Of a stretch of DNA of 64,000 nt, positions 14,511-29,291 are shown piece after piece; position 1 is the first letter of the stretch, and the number at the start of each line of letters is the position of its first letter. The notes under the pieces are model-generated. The model ran no database searches. It saw nothing but the letters and a program-made list of their open reading frames with translations, and was not told the DNA's origin. The position numbers were made by a program, and so were the translations under genes. Source of the stretch: Auanema rhodensis (Eukaryota > Nematoda > Chromadorea > Rhabditida > Rhabditidae); assembly GCA_964057225.1 (NCBI GenBank), contig OZ059895.1:19063688-19127687 (forward strand). Reading direction: 5' to 3'.

Positions 14511-15233
14511 ACATATATTACTCTAACCATTTTCTTTTCTTTTGTACCGCTTGGTTCCAGCATCTGTTATATAGCTGATACAGTTTGCTTGGCATCTGAT
14601 CTTTCCACCACCTAATATATTCTCGCACCAGTCCCTCTGTCCCCCTCTCTCTGTATATTATTTTCTGATTCTCTGTCCCTCTCTCTCTATCATTCTATCA
14701 CCCTGTTTGACCCTGGTATCGAGTGGCATCAGACTAAATCATCTCTTCTCCCGATAAATGCCTCGAGGCATGTCTCTTAAAGCGGTTTTTGCCAGTTCCA
14801 GCTTCTTCCTTTTTCCTTTTTGTTCATTAAACTTTCTCCTTTCCTCGTTGACGTGATGACACGTATCGAGAGAAAGACAGAGAGAATATAAGATACAACG
14901 ACTGTGTAGCGATATGAGGAGTAAAGGAAAAGCAGAGACATCAAGAAACCAAGTTAGAAAGAAAGATAGAGAGAGCTTTTTCATGTTAACCGTGAACTTA
15001 GTATCCACTTCGAGGCTACGTTACAGCAGCAGACGAGAACAACTTTTCGTTGACGCCTCAAGGCATTTTCCTTTTCTTTGCCATCTAACACAGTTTGTAG
15101 CCTTGTGTTGCAAATCCAACAAACCGAACAAGACTTTAAGACTGAATATAGATTGTTCATCTCCATTCCCGACCGATACCATGAATATGAGGCAGTTAGC
15201 AACTTTCTCTCATCTTCCTTCTCTATCTTCCTA

Positions 15234-15237
<4 letters not shown>

Positions 15238-15298
<61 letters not shown>
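15238..15298. repeat. (CT)n microsatellite, about 60 bp
   Basis: Thirty nearly perfect CT repeats. Open frames across it translate as (SL)n on + and (ER)n on -, both artefacts of the repeat. Confidence 0.95.
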
Positions 15299-15300
<2 letters not shown>

Positions 15301-15845
15301 AGCGGCTTCCTCTATATATCTATCTATATATTTGTTTCCTTCTATTCCCAGTCTTGTCTGAACTGTTTGCATTACAAACGCATTTTCATTCAAAATCATA
15401 GCTATTTCTCTTAGGCTCATCATCAGATGTTCATGTTGTAAGATGATTTCTGAGTTTATCTAACCCAAATATCTGCAATATCTCTTCAATATTGTATAAA
15501 TTCATTCAATTTCATATTTTAAAACAAAAATAGTTTCACGTAAAGCCATCACGTATCTTTTTGTTCAAAAAATCTTTTAATCTACCATACATTCTTTCTC
15601 TAACTTTCTCTACCTCGATTTCACTTATTCCCTTTCTATCTCTATCGCTCTCTCTTAAAATCTTTCTCCAAAAACGTTAAGTAGTCATCCGTTTGAAAAT
15701 TAATGTCTTCAATTCATTTGTAAGATTAAAATCTCTTGTACCCCGATTAGTTGTGATGTCGATAGTGCAAGTTCCATGAAATTCTCGATCCAGGTATCTC
15801 CATCCGATTTATCGACCTCTCTTTCCATCACTACCTTCCTTCTCA

Positions 15846-15857
15846 CCCCCCCCCCCC
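15846..15857 (+). repeat. C12 homopolymer
   Basis: Twelve consecutive Cs, which are Gs on the minus strand, in an AT-rich context. Confidence 0.9.
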
Positions 15858-16526
15858 AAACCATCACCATCCAACGCCGTCATCATCATCACCTTCTTCT
15901 TTCAATCGTTGTACTCTTTTCTGAAGAAGACCAAGACGTATATAGAGATCTTCAACCTTTTTTCTTCATTTCGTTTATTTTTATTTATTTTTTCATTCTA
16001 AAAGCAAAAATAGTTCATTATGAAGATATACTTATCTAATTTTTTTTGTTTTTTTCTTCAATAGTTTAACTAATATATGACCACCATATAACTATGTTTC
16101 TTCTTTCCTCACATATATTTTTGTATATTTTCAACTTAAAAAGTTACAAACTTTCTAATCAAACTACCCAATCAACCCCTACCCATTCTCTCTCTCTCTC
16201 CCTCTCTCTTTTTTTCTTTCTTTCTTTCTTTCTCTCTCCTTCTCTTTTTCTTTTGATATAACTACTTCTCACTCACTCTCTCACCACACCCATGTAAGCG
16301 AAATAGCATAACAGTCTACCGTATACCATGAAGCAGTCATCATAATTACTACAACGTTTCAGAATTCATATTCCATTGATATTCAATGCATATTCTCAAA
16401 AGATTTTTGATCTATTTTAGTCTTCTAATAGTTCCATTTCTCATCATCAACACCATCATCATCGCTGTGTTCTCTCGAACTACGTCTTGCTTTCGCCTGA
16501 TTATCGACTTTCAGATCCATCTTCAA

Positions 16527-18760
16527 ATGAACATTATGATGGATAGTAAAGCATCTTCAGGCATGGTCATTGAATTTCTAAAAACCTTTATCAGAACACT
16601 ACAGAGTGTTTTCTTTCTCTTCATTTCTTATACTTTTTAACGTTGATTAATAATATTTATTCATATTTCTTCCCCTCCTACCCCATTTCTCAAGTTCGAT
16701 TTTTTGTTAATTTTTTAAATTTTATACGGAAATTTCTTTTTTCATTTCTTTTTTATTTTTATTTTTTTTGTTTACATACAGATGTTTTCTAATTTTTTTT
16801 AATTTCAGAACAGTTGGTCGCCAACCAACTTTTCCAATCCAATGATCTCTCAACCAATGATAACACATCCACCGATGACACATCAGTGGGATGTCCAGCT
16901 TGCTTCTCAAAAGGTAACATTTTAAACAAAACAACCTTGGACTATTCTAACTATTTGACTTCACTCTCTTTCTCTGTCATTTTCGCTTCATTTCAATGTC
17001 ATTCCAGGCCTTCAACGTGAGCCAAAAGCTTGCTGCACAAACTATTCCCAATCAGCCACAAACTGTACAATCTCGTGGTTCGAATGTTTGCGAATCAAGT
17101 TCAACTCCATACACAGACGCTACTAATTGCAAAAAATCAAGTAACCATATAAAAAGACCAATGAATGCTTTTATGGTATGGTCTCAACTTGAGAGAAGAA
17201 AGATCTGTGAGCATCAACCAGACATGCACAATGCTGAAATCAGCAAGCAGGTTCGTCAAGTTTCAATCTTTTTTTTTATTTTTGATTAGAAAATCTAGTA
17301 TTTTTGAATTTTCTTATGGGGACGATTCCCTAAATGTCATTGATTCGCTTAGTTTATACGATTTTCTAGTTTTCTTTTAACCGAGACTATTTCAGTTGGG
17401 ATCGAGATGGCGCCAATTATCTGAGGTTGAAAAGGCTCCATTCATTCAAGAAGCTGAACGTCTTCGTCTCATGCACATGCAGGTAACTATTTATTTTCTT
17501 TACTTTCAAAAATCTGTTTTCCTAATTAAAGGAATATCCTGACTACAAGTACAAGCCAAGAAAGAAGGCAAAGAAGAACGCTGATGGAGCTGTACAAAAC
17601 TCTCAAAACAATCAGAATAGCAGACCAGCATCTCCAAGAGGAAAAGGACAAAAAAGGTAATATTAATTTGAATACCATTCATTTTAAGTAAAATCATATT
17701 CTTTTTCAGACCATCTCAACAAATGGGAGGAATGGGCGTTAGCATAAACGGTTCACAAGATTCTTATCCAGTTGGAAAAAGTATGAAAATTGATCACGAT
17801 GGAGTTCATTCTGTGCCACCTTTCATTACATCATCTCCACAGGATGATATCAAAGCTTCACAGCAAAAGCAGCAGGTAAACATAACTTCTGTCTTCAACC
17901 TCTACATAGATATCATCAAAATGTTTTTTTCGAATATTGACTCAAAACTTTTTCAGGAATTGCGCCTCTTTCATCCCGCTTATCCTTCACCCTCTGAATT
18001 CGGACATGCTCCATTAACACCCGAATCAGGATTCTACGATGATTTCTACTCATCCTCATGTCCATTCAGTGTGTCAACTGGAGGCAGTCCACCAAGCAAA
18101 ACACCTCTTCTCATGCCAATGCAGATTATTGTAAGTTTTATATTCAAGTTTTCAAACAAGTTCTTCTCTCGCCGGAAGCTTTTTTTTCTGAAATGATCCA
18201 ATTCTTATTCGAATGTTTTACAGCCTCAAATGGATGTTTCACAACTTCATCCGACCTATCACCAGTCAACACACCCCATCGTACAAAACCAGCAAACGGC
18301 ACAAGCAACAGCAACAACTGGATCACAGATGATTCGACATGCTCAACCCGCTTCCCATTTCTTTGTTCCACAACAATCATCACCACTCCAACCATTAAAC
18401 TCCTCTGATCAGGTATGTATTATTATGTAATATTTTATATATTGTACTATATATGTATATAGTTCAGTCAATACCATTTTCTGTAACTATTTCTAATTTG
18501 TAATACTATTATAGGATGATATGCGATCACATTCCTCTGGTTCTTCCGGCTACAGCAGCATCACAACTGATTCCACAGATCATGTGACCATGTCCTTCGG
18601 ACATCAGCCTTTTGGCCAAAATTTTTCTGAAGCTGAGCTGTTGCCATCTATTTACGATTTCAACTTCACCGCTGCTGTCAACGGAGCACAAGGCTGGAAC
18701 GATGCCATTTGGCAAGGCCATCTTACGAATGCTCCCGCTTTTGAGCACATTCCCATCTGA
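16527..18760 (+). CDS. sem-2: SoxC-type HMG-box transcription factor (SOX4/11, SEM-2-like)
   Basis: Sequence-specific DNA-binding transcription factor acting in the nucleus. Nine coding exons give a consistent frame: 16527-16565, 16809-16913, 17008-17250, 17396-17482, 17532-17656, 17710-17875, 17957-18130, 18224-18412 and 18515-18760, about 457 residues. The HMG box lies near residues 94-172, with [20 protein letters not shown], then [25 protein letters not shown] and [12 protein letters not shown]. The [10 protein letters not shown] and EAERLRL pattern is that of SoxC. The rest is low-complexity Q/S/P-rich with a C-terminal acidic/hydrophobic segment ([14 protein letters not shown]) that may be a transactivation domain. 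The box is cut by two introns. The first coding exon is inferred: an acceptor TTTCAG ends at 16514, ATG follows at 16527, and the donor ATG|GTCATT is weak. If it is wrong, ATG 16842 is the alternative start. Gene family is certain; the symbol is by similarity to nematode SoxC. Confidence 0.9.
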
Positions 18761-20823
18761 AGAAGCAGTTGTGCTGGCAACATAGCCAACCCAACCATGC
18801 CATAGTCTATCACCTCCTTGTTCTTCATTATTTTTTTTCTAAAAATTGAAAAAGAGAAAAATAATAATGATTGTTTGTATATTTCTCAAGGTACAACGTA
18901 AAACCGGTTTCCGGCTAATTGTGTTATCCCCATCTTCACCCCCTCCCCAAAAATACTCAAATATTATCTCTATATTCTTATAAATATATATATAAATATA
19001 TAATTATATATATGCAACTAAATGTTTAGCTTAATCAGTCCATTTATTGAGTCAGTATTATTCTGATGTGATTCTCTCTCTTTCTCTCTCTACCCTTTCT
19101 CTATCCTCTCTCTTCCTCTCTTTACTGCTCTCTCTTTCTCTCTCTCTATGTTAAATCCTCTTATTAATATATGTTTCTTGAACGCTGCTCGAATTCGAGT
19201 AACTTTTTTGCGCTGTAAATGTTTTCTTCACTTTCAATAATTTCCAACAATTCCTACTTAATAGTATTTCAATCCCTTTTATAGATAGCTAGCTTTTCAA
19301 ATTATTCCATAGACTGTTTTGTGATTTTGGAGATTGTTTCTTGTCTGTATTTTATCGAACTTTTTTTATGCCTTTAACAGTAGATTGGTTTCACATTCAT
19401 CTACTCTCCCTTCTTCCTCTTAGTCCTAACTTTTTTCCTCCATCCCTTCTGTTGCTTCTTTCAGCTAAACTTGTACAGCATAATGATTCAATTATCTTCC
19501 TCAGTCTTCTTGAAATTATTAGTCTGAAATCGTGTTTTTTAACAAATTTCTGTATTTTACTGCTTCTCATGCTTAGTCATAGTCGAACATGAATAATGCT
19601 GTCATCCAGCAACGTTGTGGTCATCGGCGTGTCTATGCATCCATCCTACAAACCATTTTGAACATTAGAAAAGCTTTATTGTGCATGCTCGCCCTATACT
19701 GTTCCCTAATAAGTCTTATTCCAACGATTCTCCCATATGATGTTTTCTTTCAAAATATAATTTTTTTTTACTAGAATGAATAGTATATTGAATCACCTCA
19801 ACATGAAGTTTGTGCCACTGAAATTTGCATTTATGCTGCTAATTTTTCTCTCGCAGATCGTGACAAATTATATATAAAGGTTTATATATGTAAATTTATT
19901 TCCATAATTCCAATAAAACTCTTTCAAATCCAAGTTTTCATTTTTCTCTCTCTCCCTCTCTCACTCAAGCGAATTCTCTCTTTATTTCTTTCTCTGTTTG
20001 TCACTTCTCGTGCTTCACTGTATATTTATAGATATTTTAAAATAAAAATTCTATGTTTACATGTTTCTTTCAGTTTCAAATAATTTCAAAAAAAAATTCA
20101 AATTGCGCCGTCGTTTATAACTTTTTCTTGGCCATCATCTGCACGTAATCTGAACATGTTATCAAATTCTGTTCATCATCATTTTCTAGCTGTTTCAACT
20201 TGAAAAACGTCCTTAGACGACCTTCTAAAACGACCACCCGATGTATTTTCTGAATGGGTAATAGCTAAAAAATCTTTTTTCTTAAGATAATATCAATTGG
20301 CACACGACAAGCACACGCTGAAAGACTTCGATTAAAAGTACTGATCTGGGGCGGTTTTTTTTTCATTTTTCTCCTGTCGCTAAGTAATTATGGAGACAAG
20401 GGCTTTATACCTTCGAAAAAATGCATGGGATCTTTTCACCTAACGGAGCATCCAACGTTTTTTCTGCTATACTAAAAAAACCAAAAGCTTCTAAAGAACA
20501 TATATTTATTTTATAACTTTAATGGTGTAACAAAAACAAAAAATAACAGTAAGATTCAACAACTGGAACCAATAAATTTTAAAATATTAACTAAGAATTC
20601 AAAAACCATCGGCAACTCAACAAATCAACAAATAGATCTTAAAAATCATATATTCTAAGACGGAAATCTATACGATAAGATCTTGTATGCCGAAAAAAAA
20701 TGCCACATACAAAAGTGTGAACTTAAGTTGCACCTATCTATCCACTTTTCCGTAAATTAACAAAGACAACAATTACAAAACTATGGTTAAACAAGAAAAA
20801 TAGAGCTAATTGTTAAGATAAGA
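18761..20823. other. Intergenic region, SOX 3' flank
   Basis: Follows the SOX stop codon and ends at the stop of the convergent THADA-like gene. It holds TA-rich and CT-rich tracts (for example near 18980-19015 and 19070-19150) and several AATAAA hexamers. No coding exon recognised. Both genes' 3' UTRs must lie here. Confidence 0.6.
19912..19917 (+). terminator. Candidate poly(A) signal AATAAA, SOX gene
   Basis: An AATAAA hexamer about 1.15 kb after the SOX stop codon, followed by a T-rich and CT-rich stretch. Similar hexamers exist nearby, so this is only a candidate for the mRNA 3' end. Confidence 0.25.
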
Positions 20824-23800
20824 TTATTGCAAAACCTGATGAACGAATTCTAAAATCAAGTTCGATTCACCGAAAAGTTTGCTTTCAGCGAAAGGCCGAC
20901 TGGCACAAGCATCAAAGAGACCATCTCTCTGAAAAAAACCGTTAGTACAGAATTAGCGAAACATTTAGCTGACCTTTTTATCCGTAATATCCGTCAGTTG
21001 TTTGAATATATATTTTACTTCTTCGTCAGCCATAACTAACCTAAAGCATACATCGGGATTTAACATCACAGAGCTTTGTAGGAAGTTTTTCGATATGATT
21101 TTAGAGGCCTGGAAATCATGAGAATAATATTAATATGATCAAATATACTTACTAATTGTCTGATGTCCTCACTTTCATCTTGTAAGAATAATGACAAATT
21201 GGCGATAAAATCTTTCGGTTTATCTTAAAAAATTAATTTGAATTTTGAAGGTGAAAGCTAAATTACATGAACGGATCATAATTTCACTTATTTCCATTGC
21301 AATTTCTTTCACAGAATCATCTTCATCATAATCAGATACTGTTTTCAGCCATGTGACATCGGAACCCGCTTCTGCGCTTTCCTCTGAGATAAAGTATTTA
21401 ACTTTACGACCCAACAACTTAGTTTTGAGTCTAAATGTAACGTTGAATAACATTTTATAACAGGATCACAATACGTTTTGGAAAAATGCTCAGAGGAGAG
21501 AATCGCTGCTAACTTGGGTCCATACCGAGATTTTTGGATGGATGCAACGTTGTTAATGAGGAAGAGAGTAATCTAAAATTTTAAATAAAGAAGTGAACAT
21601 ATTTTGCTTGACCTCAGAAATTTCCCTTTCGACTGTACTCTCAGCCAAATCTTGACAAGCCTTTTCAATAAGCTCAAATTCTCCTTTGAAACCCGAAATC
21701 TATAAACAAAATATTGGAAAAAAGCTTGTATATCTCGTGTACATTAGTTGCTGTACGATAATACTCGAAACGAATAGCCTTATTTTCCATATGAAGCTGA
21801 ATATCCTTCATTGCTAAATTCTGACTAGCTAGCGGTCTCTATAAAGTTTTAACAAAATAAATTGAAAAGAATTAAAAGAAAAAACCCATGTAAGAATGAA
21901 ATTTTTCGTACAACTGGTGGAATAATCTATGTGAAACTCATTGCATAAAAGGAACATAATGTTCTTGTTAAAATCAGATCTGATAGAAAAAAGAGAAAAT
22001 AATTACTTCTTAATAAATGTAACTTACAATCGTTGTTCAGGATGACTTATCATTAAGCTTCTAATAATTTTATATATTGTCTTCATATGATCATCAGTTT
22101 TCGTCGTAGTAATCAACATGTTTTGAATCTACAATAAGAATAACATGAATACATAAAAAATAAGGAGCAATACTTACCAGAATTAGAATAGAGTGTAAAA
22201 CATTTTCGCTAGCAGCTGAAATAGAATATTGGTTCAGCAAACTCAAAAGATACGAAATATCCTGAAATAAAATGTAATTGTATAAAATTAATTTTAAGAA
22301 GAACACGAAGTGCATACTTCTTCCTGAGATATAGCTATAATAGTAGCTGCTGTCAGATTTCTTAACTTTTCCGCTTTACAAGTAAATAACACGCTTAGAC
22401 AAGCTGGTATGAACGGTGCCAAAGGAAACTATGAACAATTTTTAAATTAGCTTATTTAAAAAAATTAAACCTGGGATGCTACTGTAGGAAAAATATGGGA
22501 GAGGAATATAAGGATGGGATAACATTTAAAGTCATCAGTGTTAGCGGAAGTTAACTGAGAGTACAATTGGGAATATAAAGACGGAAATCTTAATGAAAAG
22601 AGGTTTGTACCACGAATAGATAGAGATTAACCTGGTGAAAAAGTCGAAAGCACTCAATTTATTCTTCGCATCAACATGATATCCTCTTTGACTACTCCGG
22701 GTAACACCGAAAATTCGTACTCTGAGAGCAGCAGCTAATTGAGCCCCTGCATTTCGCTCAGGCCATGAATCAGCAGAACATGCAGCAATAGCCAATGAGC
22801 AAGATTTCTAAAAAATATATTTTGTCTAGATATGAAAACTTTCAATAAAAACCTCTAAAGCGAATGTTATTCGTTCTCTTAACAGTGAAGAAGATATTAC
22901 TGCTCGGAGAATATTTAAACAATGTATTCTGGAATTAAAATAAATTTCACCATATAGAATATTATATGACACCTATATGTGACATCTTTGTCTTTCATAT
23001 TAATTAAAGAATCTAATACTTTTGGTAAAATGGATTGAGCATGTGTGAAATCAGCAGGTTCAGTAGCGAGAATTGTCGTAACAAGATGGGGAACTCCTGC
23101 ACTTCGTCTTGTAGAGCAGAGCTTATGAGAATCTAAATAAAGGTGGACAAAAAGTTATTATAAATATCATGCCTGTTTTGCCTTCTAAGGCTAAAATTAT
23201 TTCATCCGCCCATTTAGATGGATTTGGAAGTTCAGGATTATTAGAACAGCTCCATAGAAAAGTGCATAATTGAGAAAATCTTTAAAAAATCATATAAATA
23301 GCAAAACTACTCATGTCAAACCCTTCAACTGCACTTTCGAAAGCTCCACAATGCTTACATTCTGTTAATTGTAACCAGAAATATTTACTGATCTCATTAA
23401 TAGTATCACTAGTTAAAATCGAATGCTTAGAACTCTAAATGTATTTTCTTGGTTTGCTGGATATCATTACCTTAGATATGACAATTCCGAAAATGGATGA
23501 AACAAATTTGTGGGCTCTCCAACAACATGCAAGAAGAAGTTGTGACGTATCAGCAACCGATTGAACTTTGATTTCAGCTGTTAAATACTTACAACAAATA
23601 TCATAAAGACTCGAACTTACTCATACTTGCAAGCTCTTCATCTGGTATAAATCCTTCTGGAGACAAGGAATGAACAACAGGTGTGACCTAAAAGCAAGCT
23701 TATTAACCCTATTACAAGAAAGCCTTAAACCAATCGAGAAATTTCGAAACATAATGGTAGGAGTTTATTAGTGTACTTCTTGAAAAATTCAAAGTTATCT

Positions 23801-26176
23801 TTTCTAAACAGAAGACAGAGCAATTATAAAACTTTAAGGAAACAATCACTAACGATAAGAACGACCATGTTTCTTGGAACAAATATGAAATCGCATTCAA
23901 ATAAGGATGAACAAGTTGTGTAGTAATATTCATCTAAAATCATTTAAACAGTATTCATAAGTTCAGATAAAAAATCTTTTCAGCTTACTAAGTCCTTTTT
24001 ACATTCCGTTACATTTGCTTCACATCTTTCGAGTAATATATTTAATAGGTTTATTTCAGATCCAGGTGTATTAAGTAAAGAGTACTAAAATTATACTTAT
24101 ACTCACTGCAAAAATGTAAGATAAACCTGAAGCCTATAACCAGAAGATAATGTGTCCTGAGTCCTAACTGAAGTAATCAAGTCCAAGGTTTCATCAGTGT
24201 ACTTTGAGAAATCCTAGATTTTTGAGTATTAGTAATAATAAGAGACTTACACTCACAAATTCGATATTGTCCTTAGGATATAAATTACACAATAGTTTTA
24301 TAGTGATCATTTGACATAGTTGGAAATCATTATCCAAATTAGAAAGAAGGAGTGAGAATCGTTCCATGGTCAATTCCTTTTTCAAATCCAATAATTTCAA
24401 AATTTTAGCTTCAAAAGGATATTATTAAAACAATTTCACCCCAAACGTACATTTTTCCTTTGTAATCAGATAATCCCTACAGAAGATATAGTCAATTATG
24501 GATAATCCCATTAACCTACGCGGGAAATTTGCTTCAACAGAAAGACTTTCAAAAGCTAATCGAATTAAGAACCTAGATATAAAGCTAAACAAAAAGTTAA
24601 ACATGAAATACTACCTAATAAAATCGAGAATATTAGAAAGTTCTTCTTTGCCATCATCATTATTAGGATTATAGCTTTCACCCGCTTCACATATTCTCAT
24701 TAACATCTGATATACAAATAAAGACTAGTGGAACGTCTTCACAAATTAATAACCTTCTTGAGACCTGTTAATATTCTCTGTTGCGATGCAGGAAGCTGCT
24801 CCGAAAGATTAGTGCTAATAAAGATTTTCATTAATTTAAAATCTTCTACTGTGAACGGTTGTGTTTTTTTTGGATGATCAGTAAGCAAAGACCACATTGC
24901 AATTCTAACCTAAATAACAACTTCAATTAAGCAATTATATTGCAACATTACCTCAGAGTCAATGTGAATAACCGATTGAGCAGCAATATTGTAATCTATG
25001 AAGTCAGTCCACACAGATCTTATTTTACTCTTGTTTGGTTGAAAAACGGCGAAACGTACTATTGATAAAACAGACTCAAGTTTAGATTGTTTTCTTGATT
25101 CTAAACATCAGTATATAATTGGAATTTTAAAAGGTTAGAAAACCAGCTAATTTTAATAAAATATCTTGGAGGAACCTATCAGGAATTTGAGAGTTTTTCA
25201 TTAAAATAGGAATTACACGATCCTGTATTACATTGTATAAGTAAGGAAATATTCATAAATACTTACTTTAACTGCGGCGCTAACACTACGTGAATCAGAA
25301 ACTAATGAATTAACGATTTCGTTCAAATGAATATCATAATATTGCTTCTTTTCGCAAATATCTTGTTCAATCAATTCACTAATCTAAACAACTTGTAATG
25401 AACTTTTAAAACAGATTCTAACATGCCACAACTGAAAGTGCAGGATTTTCCAGCAAATGATAAATTTGATTAATAAAATTTTTATCTATACCAGGTATTT
25501 CATCAAAACTTTTTTGAATTAAACCCTGAAAATTTTAATAGAAAGAACCTTCCAATTCATAACGTACGATGCATTTGAATCGAGCTTTAGATTTTGAGAT
25601 AGATTTCATTACTGTATCTACAATACTTGTTGAAATTGGGCATAGGTTTCTGAAAAAACAAAATATATCATTCACTTTCACTCGCTTATTAATACCGTAA
25701 GCGACATATATCACAATAAGTGCTGTGATTACTTAATAAAAGAGAAAATATGTCAACACAGTTATAAGCAACAACGTTAGCGGAAGCATCCCAATTAAGA
25801 AGACAATATTGTAAAAGTGATTCCAACTGTTCAGATGATAGTGTTTTTTCATAATCTCTGAAGCTTTCAAATTCCTTCCATTAATATGTTACACGAGCAC
25901 CTGTAGAGAATTAAAATTCGTTTGATGAGTCCAGAATTAAGAACGTCGTTTTCCACATTTTGTGACTTGCCATGCCGGGTGCAAACGGCCAAACAATAAG
26001 AAATTAAAGAATAATTTTTTCCATCAATTTTTTCAAAATAACACTGGTCAACCTAGAACAGTTGTTGTGTTATATTGTTCTTTTAAATTATTTAAAACCT
26101 TATTAAGAAGAAAACTCATAGAAGCAACTCCATCACTATTTATCTGCTGCCATAATTTTTCTACACTTTCGCTCAT
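20824..26176 (-). CDS. THADA: THADA/Trm732-like protein (DUF2428)
   Basis: A large alpha-helical-repeat protein encoded on the minus strand by dozens of small exons separated by introns of about 43-60 nt. Start ATG is at 26176 (MSESVEKLWQQ), 7 nt after an acceptor-like ATTATTTAG. The first exons, 26176-26099, 26052-25901 and from 25857, join in frame across introns of 46 and 43 nt. The gene ends with FVHQVLQ and TAA at 20824. The diagnostic block is encoded at about 22620-22800: a short SWPERNAGAQL segment, then RIFGV, then FDFFTRL. This matches the W-x-x-RN / RIFG / FF pattern of THADA and yeast Trm732. Family knowledge: Trm732 partners the Trm7/FTSJ1 methyltransferase for 2'-O-methylation of the tRNA anticodon loop; animal THADA is linked to energy and calcium handling. 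Total length probably well over 1,000 residues. Not every exon boundary was resolved. Confidence 0.8.
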
Positions 26177-26526
26177 GGTTTCACTAAATAATATATATGC
26201 AAGATCATTCTTTTTATAACTTTATAACAATCAAGAGTATTATAATTGCAATTTTATATTAATATTTTACAAATTTCAAAAACTATAACGAAAAACTACG
26301 TACTCTTTTAAATAAGAAATAATGCTCTATAGTCAATTTTCGCGCTCGATTGCTAAACGTTCTAAGTCATTCAAGTCTAAAATTATCATCATAGTATAAA
26401 AATATATATTTCTCTTCTATTTCGTGCTTTATCTCTTGTATGTTATCATGACGCTACTTTCTATTCATTATATTCTAAATGTATTCTGCATTCTGTATGT
26501 TAAATTATGTTTCTTTAGTTATAAAG
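26177..26526. promoter_or_regulatory. Bidirectional intergenic region between THADA-like gene and RPT1
   Basis: The two genes are divergent with their start codons only 350 bp apart, so this stretch probably contains both promoters. It is very AT-rich. No defined element was identified beyond acceptor-like AG sites close to each ATG (TTATTTAG on - and TTTCTTTAG on +). Confidence 0.5.
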
Positions 26527-28324
<1,798 letters not shown>

Positions 28325-29230
28325 AGCGGGATTTTCTATCTGTTTTCATTATGATTGATCTGCTTTTTTCTTTTGTGATTTACTGATTACTTTCTTGGTT
28401 TACTCAAAAACCGAGTTTTTTCAACTCCAATGTAATTTATTATTAAATGAATACCTTCTTCTGTTGCATATATCGATAAATTATTTTGACGTACATGTAC
28501 ATAAATGATAAAAAAATGTTTACCCAAGGTATGGCTTATTGTTCATTGTTTATTATGACCTGCAGCATTTCCCAACACTTTCTAACATATGAACAAAGAG
28601 TATAACATTAGTCTTCTAACCCTACTGGGGGGGGGGGGGTACAAACTTGACCCCGGGTACTCTTCTGGTCAGGTAGGCGGGGCGAAAGTTTGGTAAAGTA
28701 GCTATGTAGTATTGCCAAGAGTATCAGTCAGACATAATTCCTTCTTATTAGTTGGTATTGTTCCTTTCTATCATTTTCTTTCGATTTATACTTTGCACTT
28801 TTTCTACAGAGCAATACTTCTGTTAGCCTCGCATATCTACTTATTCTCTATCCCATAATTCGATACAGGGTGATGATCCGTTTGCCTTCTGTTCGCTAGT
28901 TGTTACCCTTTTGCATCCCCCTAAAGAGGCGGTCATTGGTTGGCAATTTGCCAAAGTTCCTTATGTCTCTTCATCAGTTGTGTTGTATACAGTTCTCTAA
29001 TTGTTTACACTCTCTCTTTAATGTGCACTGTCTCACTTTCTCTCTCACCGAGGTCAGCGTGGTCCGGTGGCGTCCTTTTCTCTTTATATTCTAAGCTAAA
29101 CATGTTTTTGCTCAAATTGTTTAATTTTCATTTTTTTAAACTTATTTGTTATTAATTCGTTATAGTTTCGTCTTAAAATTATTTTTTCGTTCTGTTTGTT
29201 TCTCATTCACCATAACCTGTTGTCTTTCAG
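28325..29230. other. Intergenic region between RPT1 and the basic membrane protein
   Basis: Contains the RPT1 3' UTR, a G13 homopolymer and a short GC-richer segment (about 28640-28690, with ACCCCGGG and GGCGGGGCG), then T-rich sequence leading to a strong acceptor TGTCTTTCAG at 29221-29230. Open frames here (about 28900-29155) have no recognisable domain and I take them as chance. Confidence 0.5.
28627..28639 (+). repeat. G13 homopolymer
   Basis: Thirteen consecutive Gs, the longest G/C run in the window. Long G tracts are known to be unusually frequent in some nematode genomes. Confidence 0.95.
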
Positions 29231-29291
29231 ACCCTCAATAGAGGAAAGTCTTCAAAGTTAATTCTTCTGAGAATTGTAGTTATTACTGAAA

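Larger units (their letters stand above)
1..16500. other. Gene-poor AT-rich region upstream of the SOX gene
   Basis: I recognise no protein or RNA gene in this 16.5 kb. The open frames are short, lack recognisable domains, and are mostly translations of pyrimidine-rich sequence (runs of S, L, F) or its complement (E, R, K). The + strand is strongly C/T-biased, with repeated stretches of TCTC, TTTC and CCTC type. One patch around 11.08-11.26 kb is clearly richer in G+C and carries degenerate GTCGTCAAC repeats. The region directly precedes a developmental transcription factor, so enhancers, upstream non-coding exons or long introns of that gene are plausible. That is inference from position; no element can be assigned here. 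Confidence 0.6.

Noticed and set aside
14914-15423. Open frames of 107-166 codons on both strands across the CT repeat
   Set aside because: Their length comes from the stop-free (CT)n array, giving (SL)n and (ER)n.
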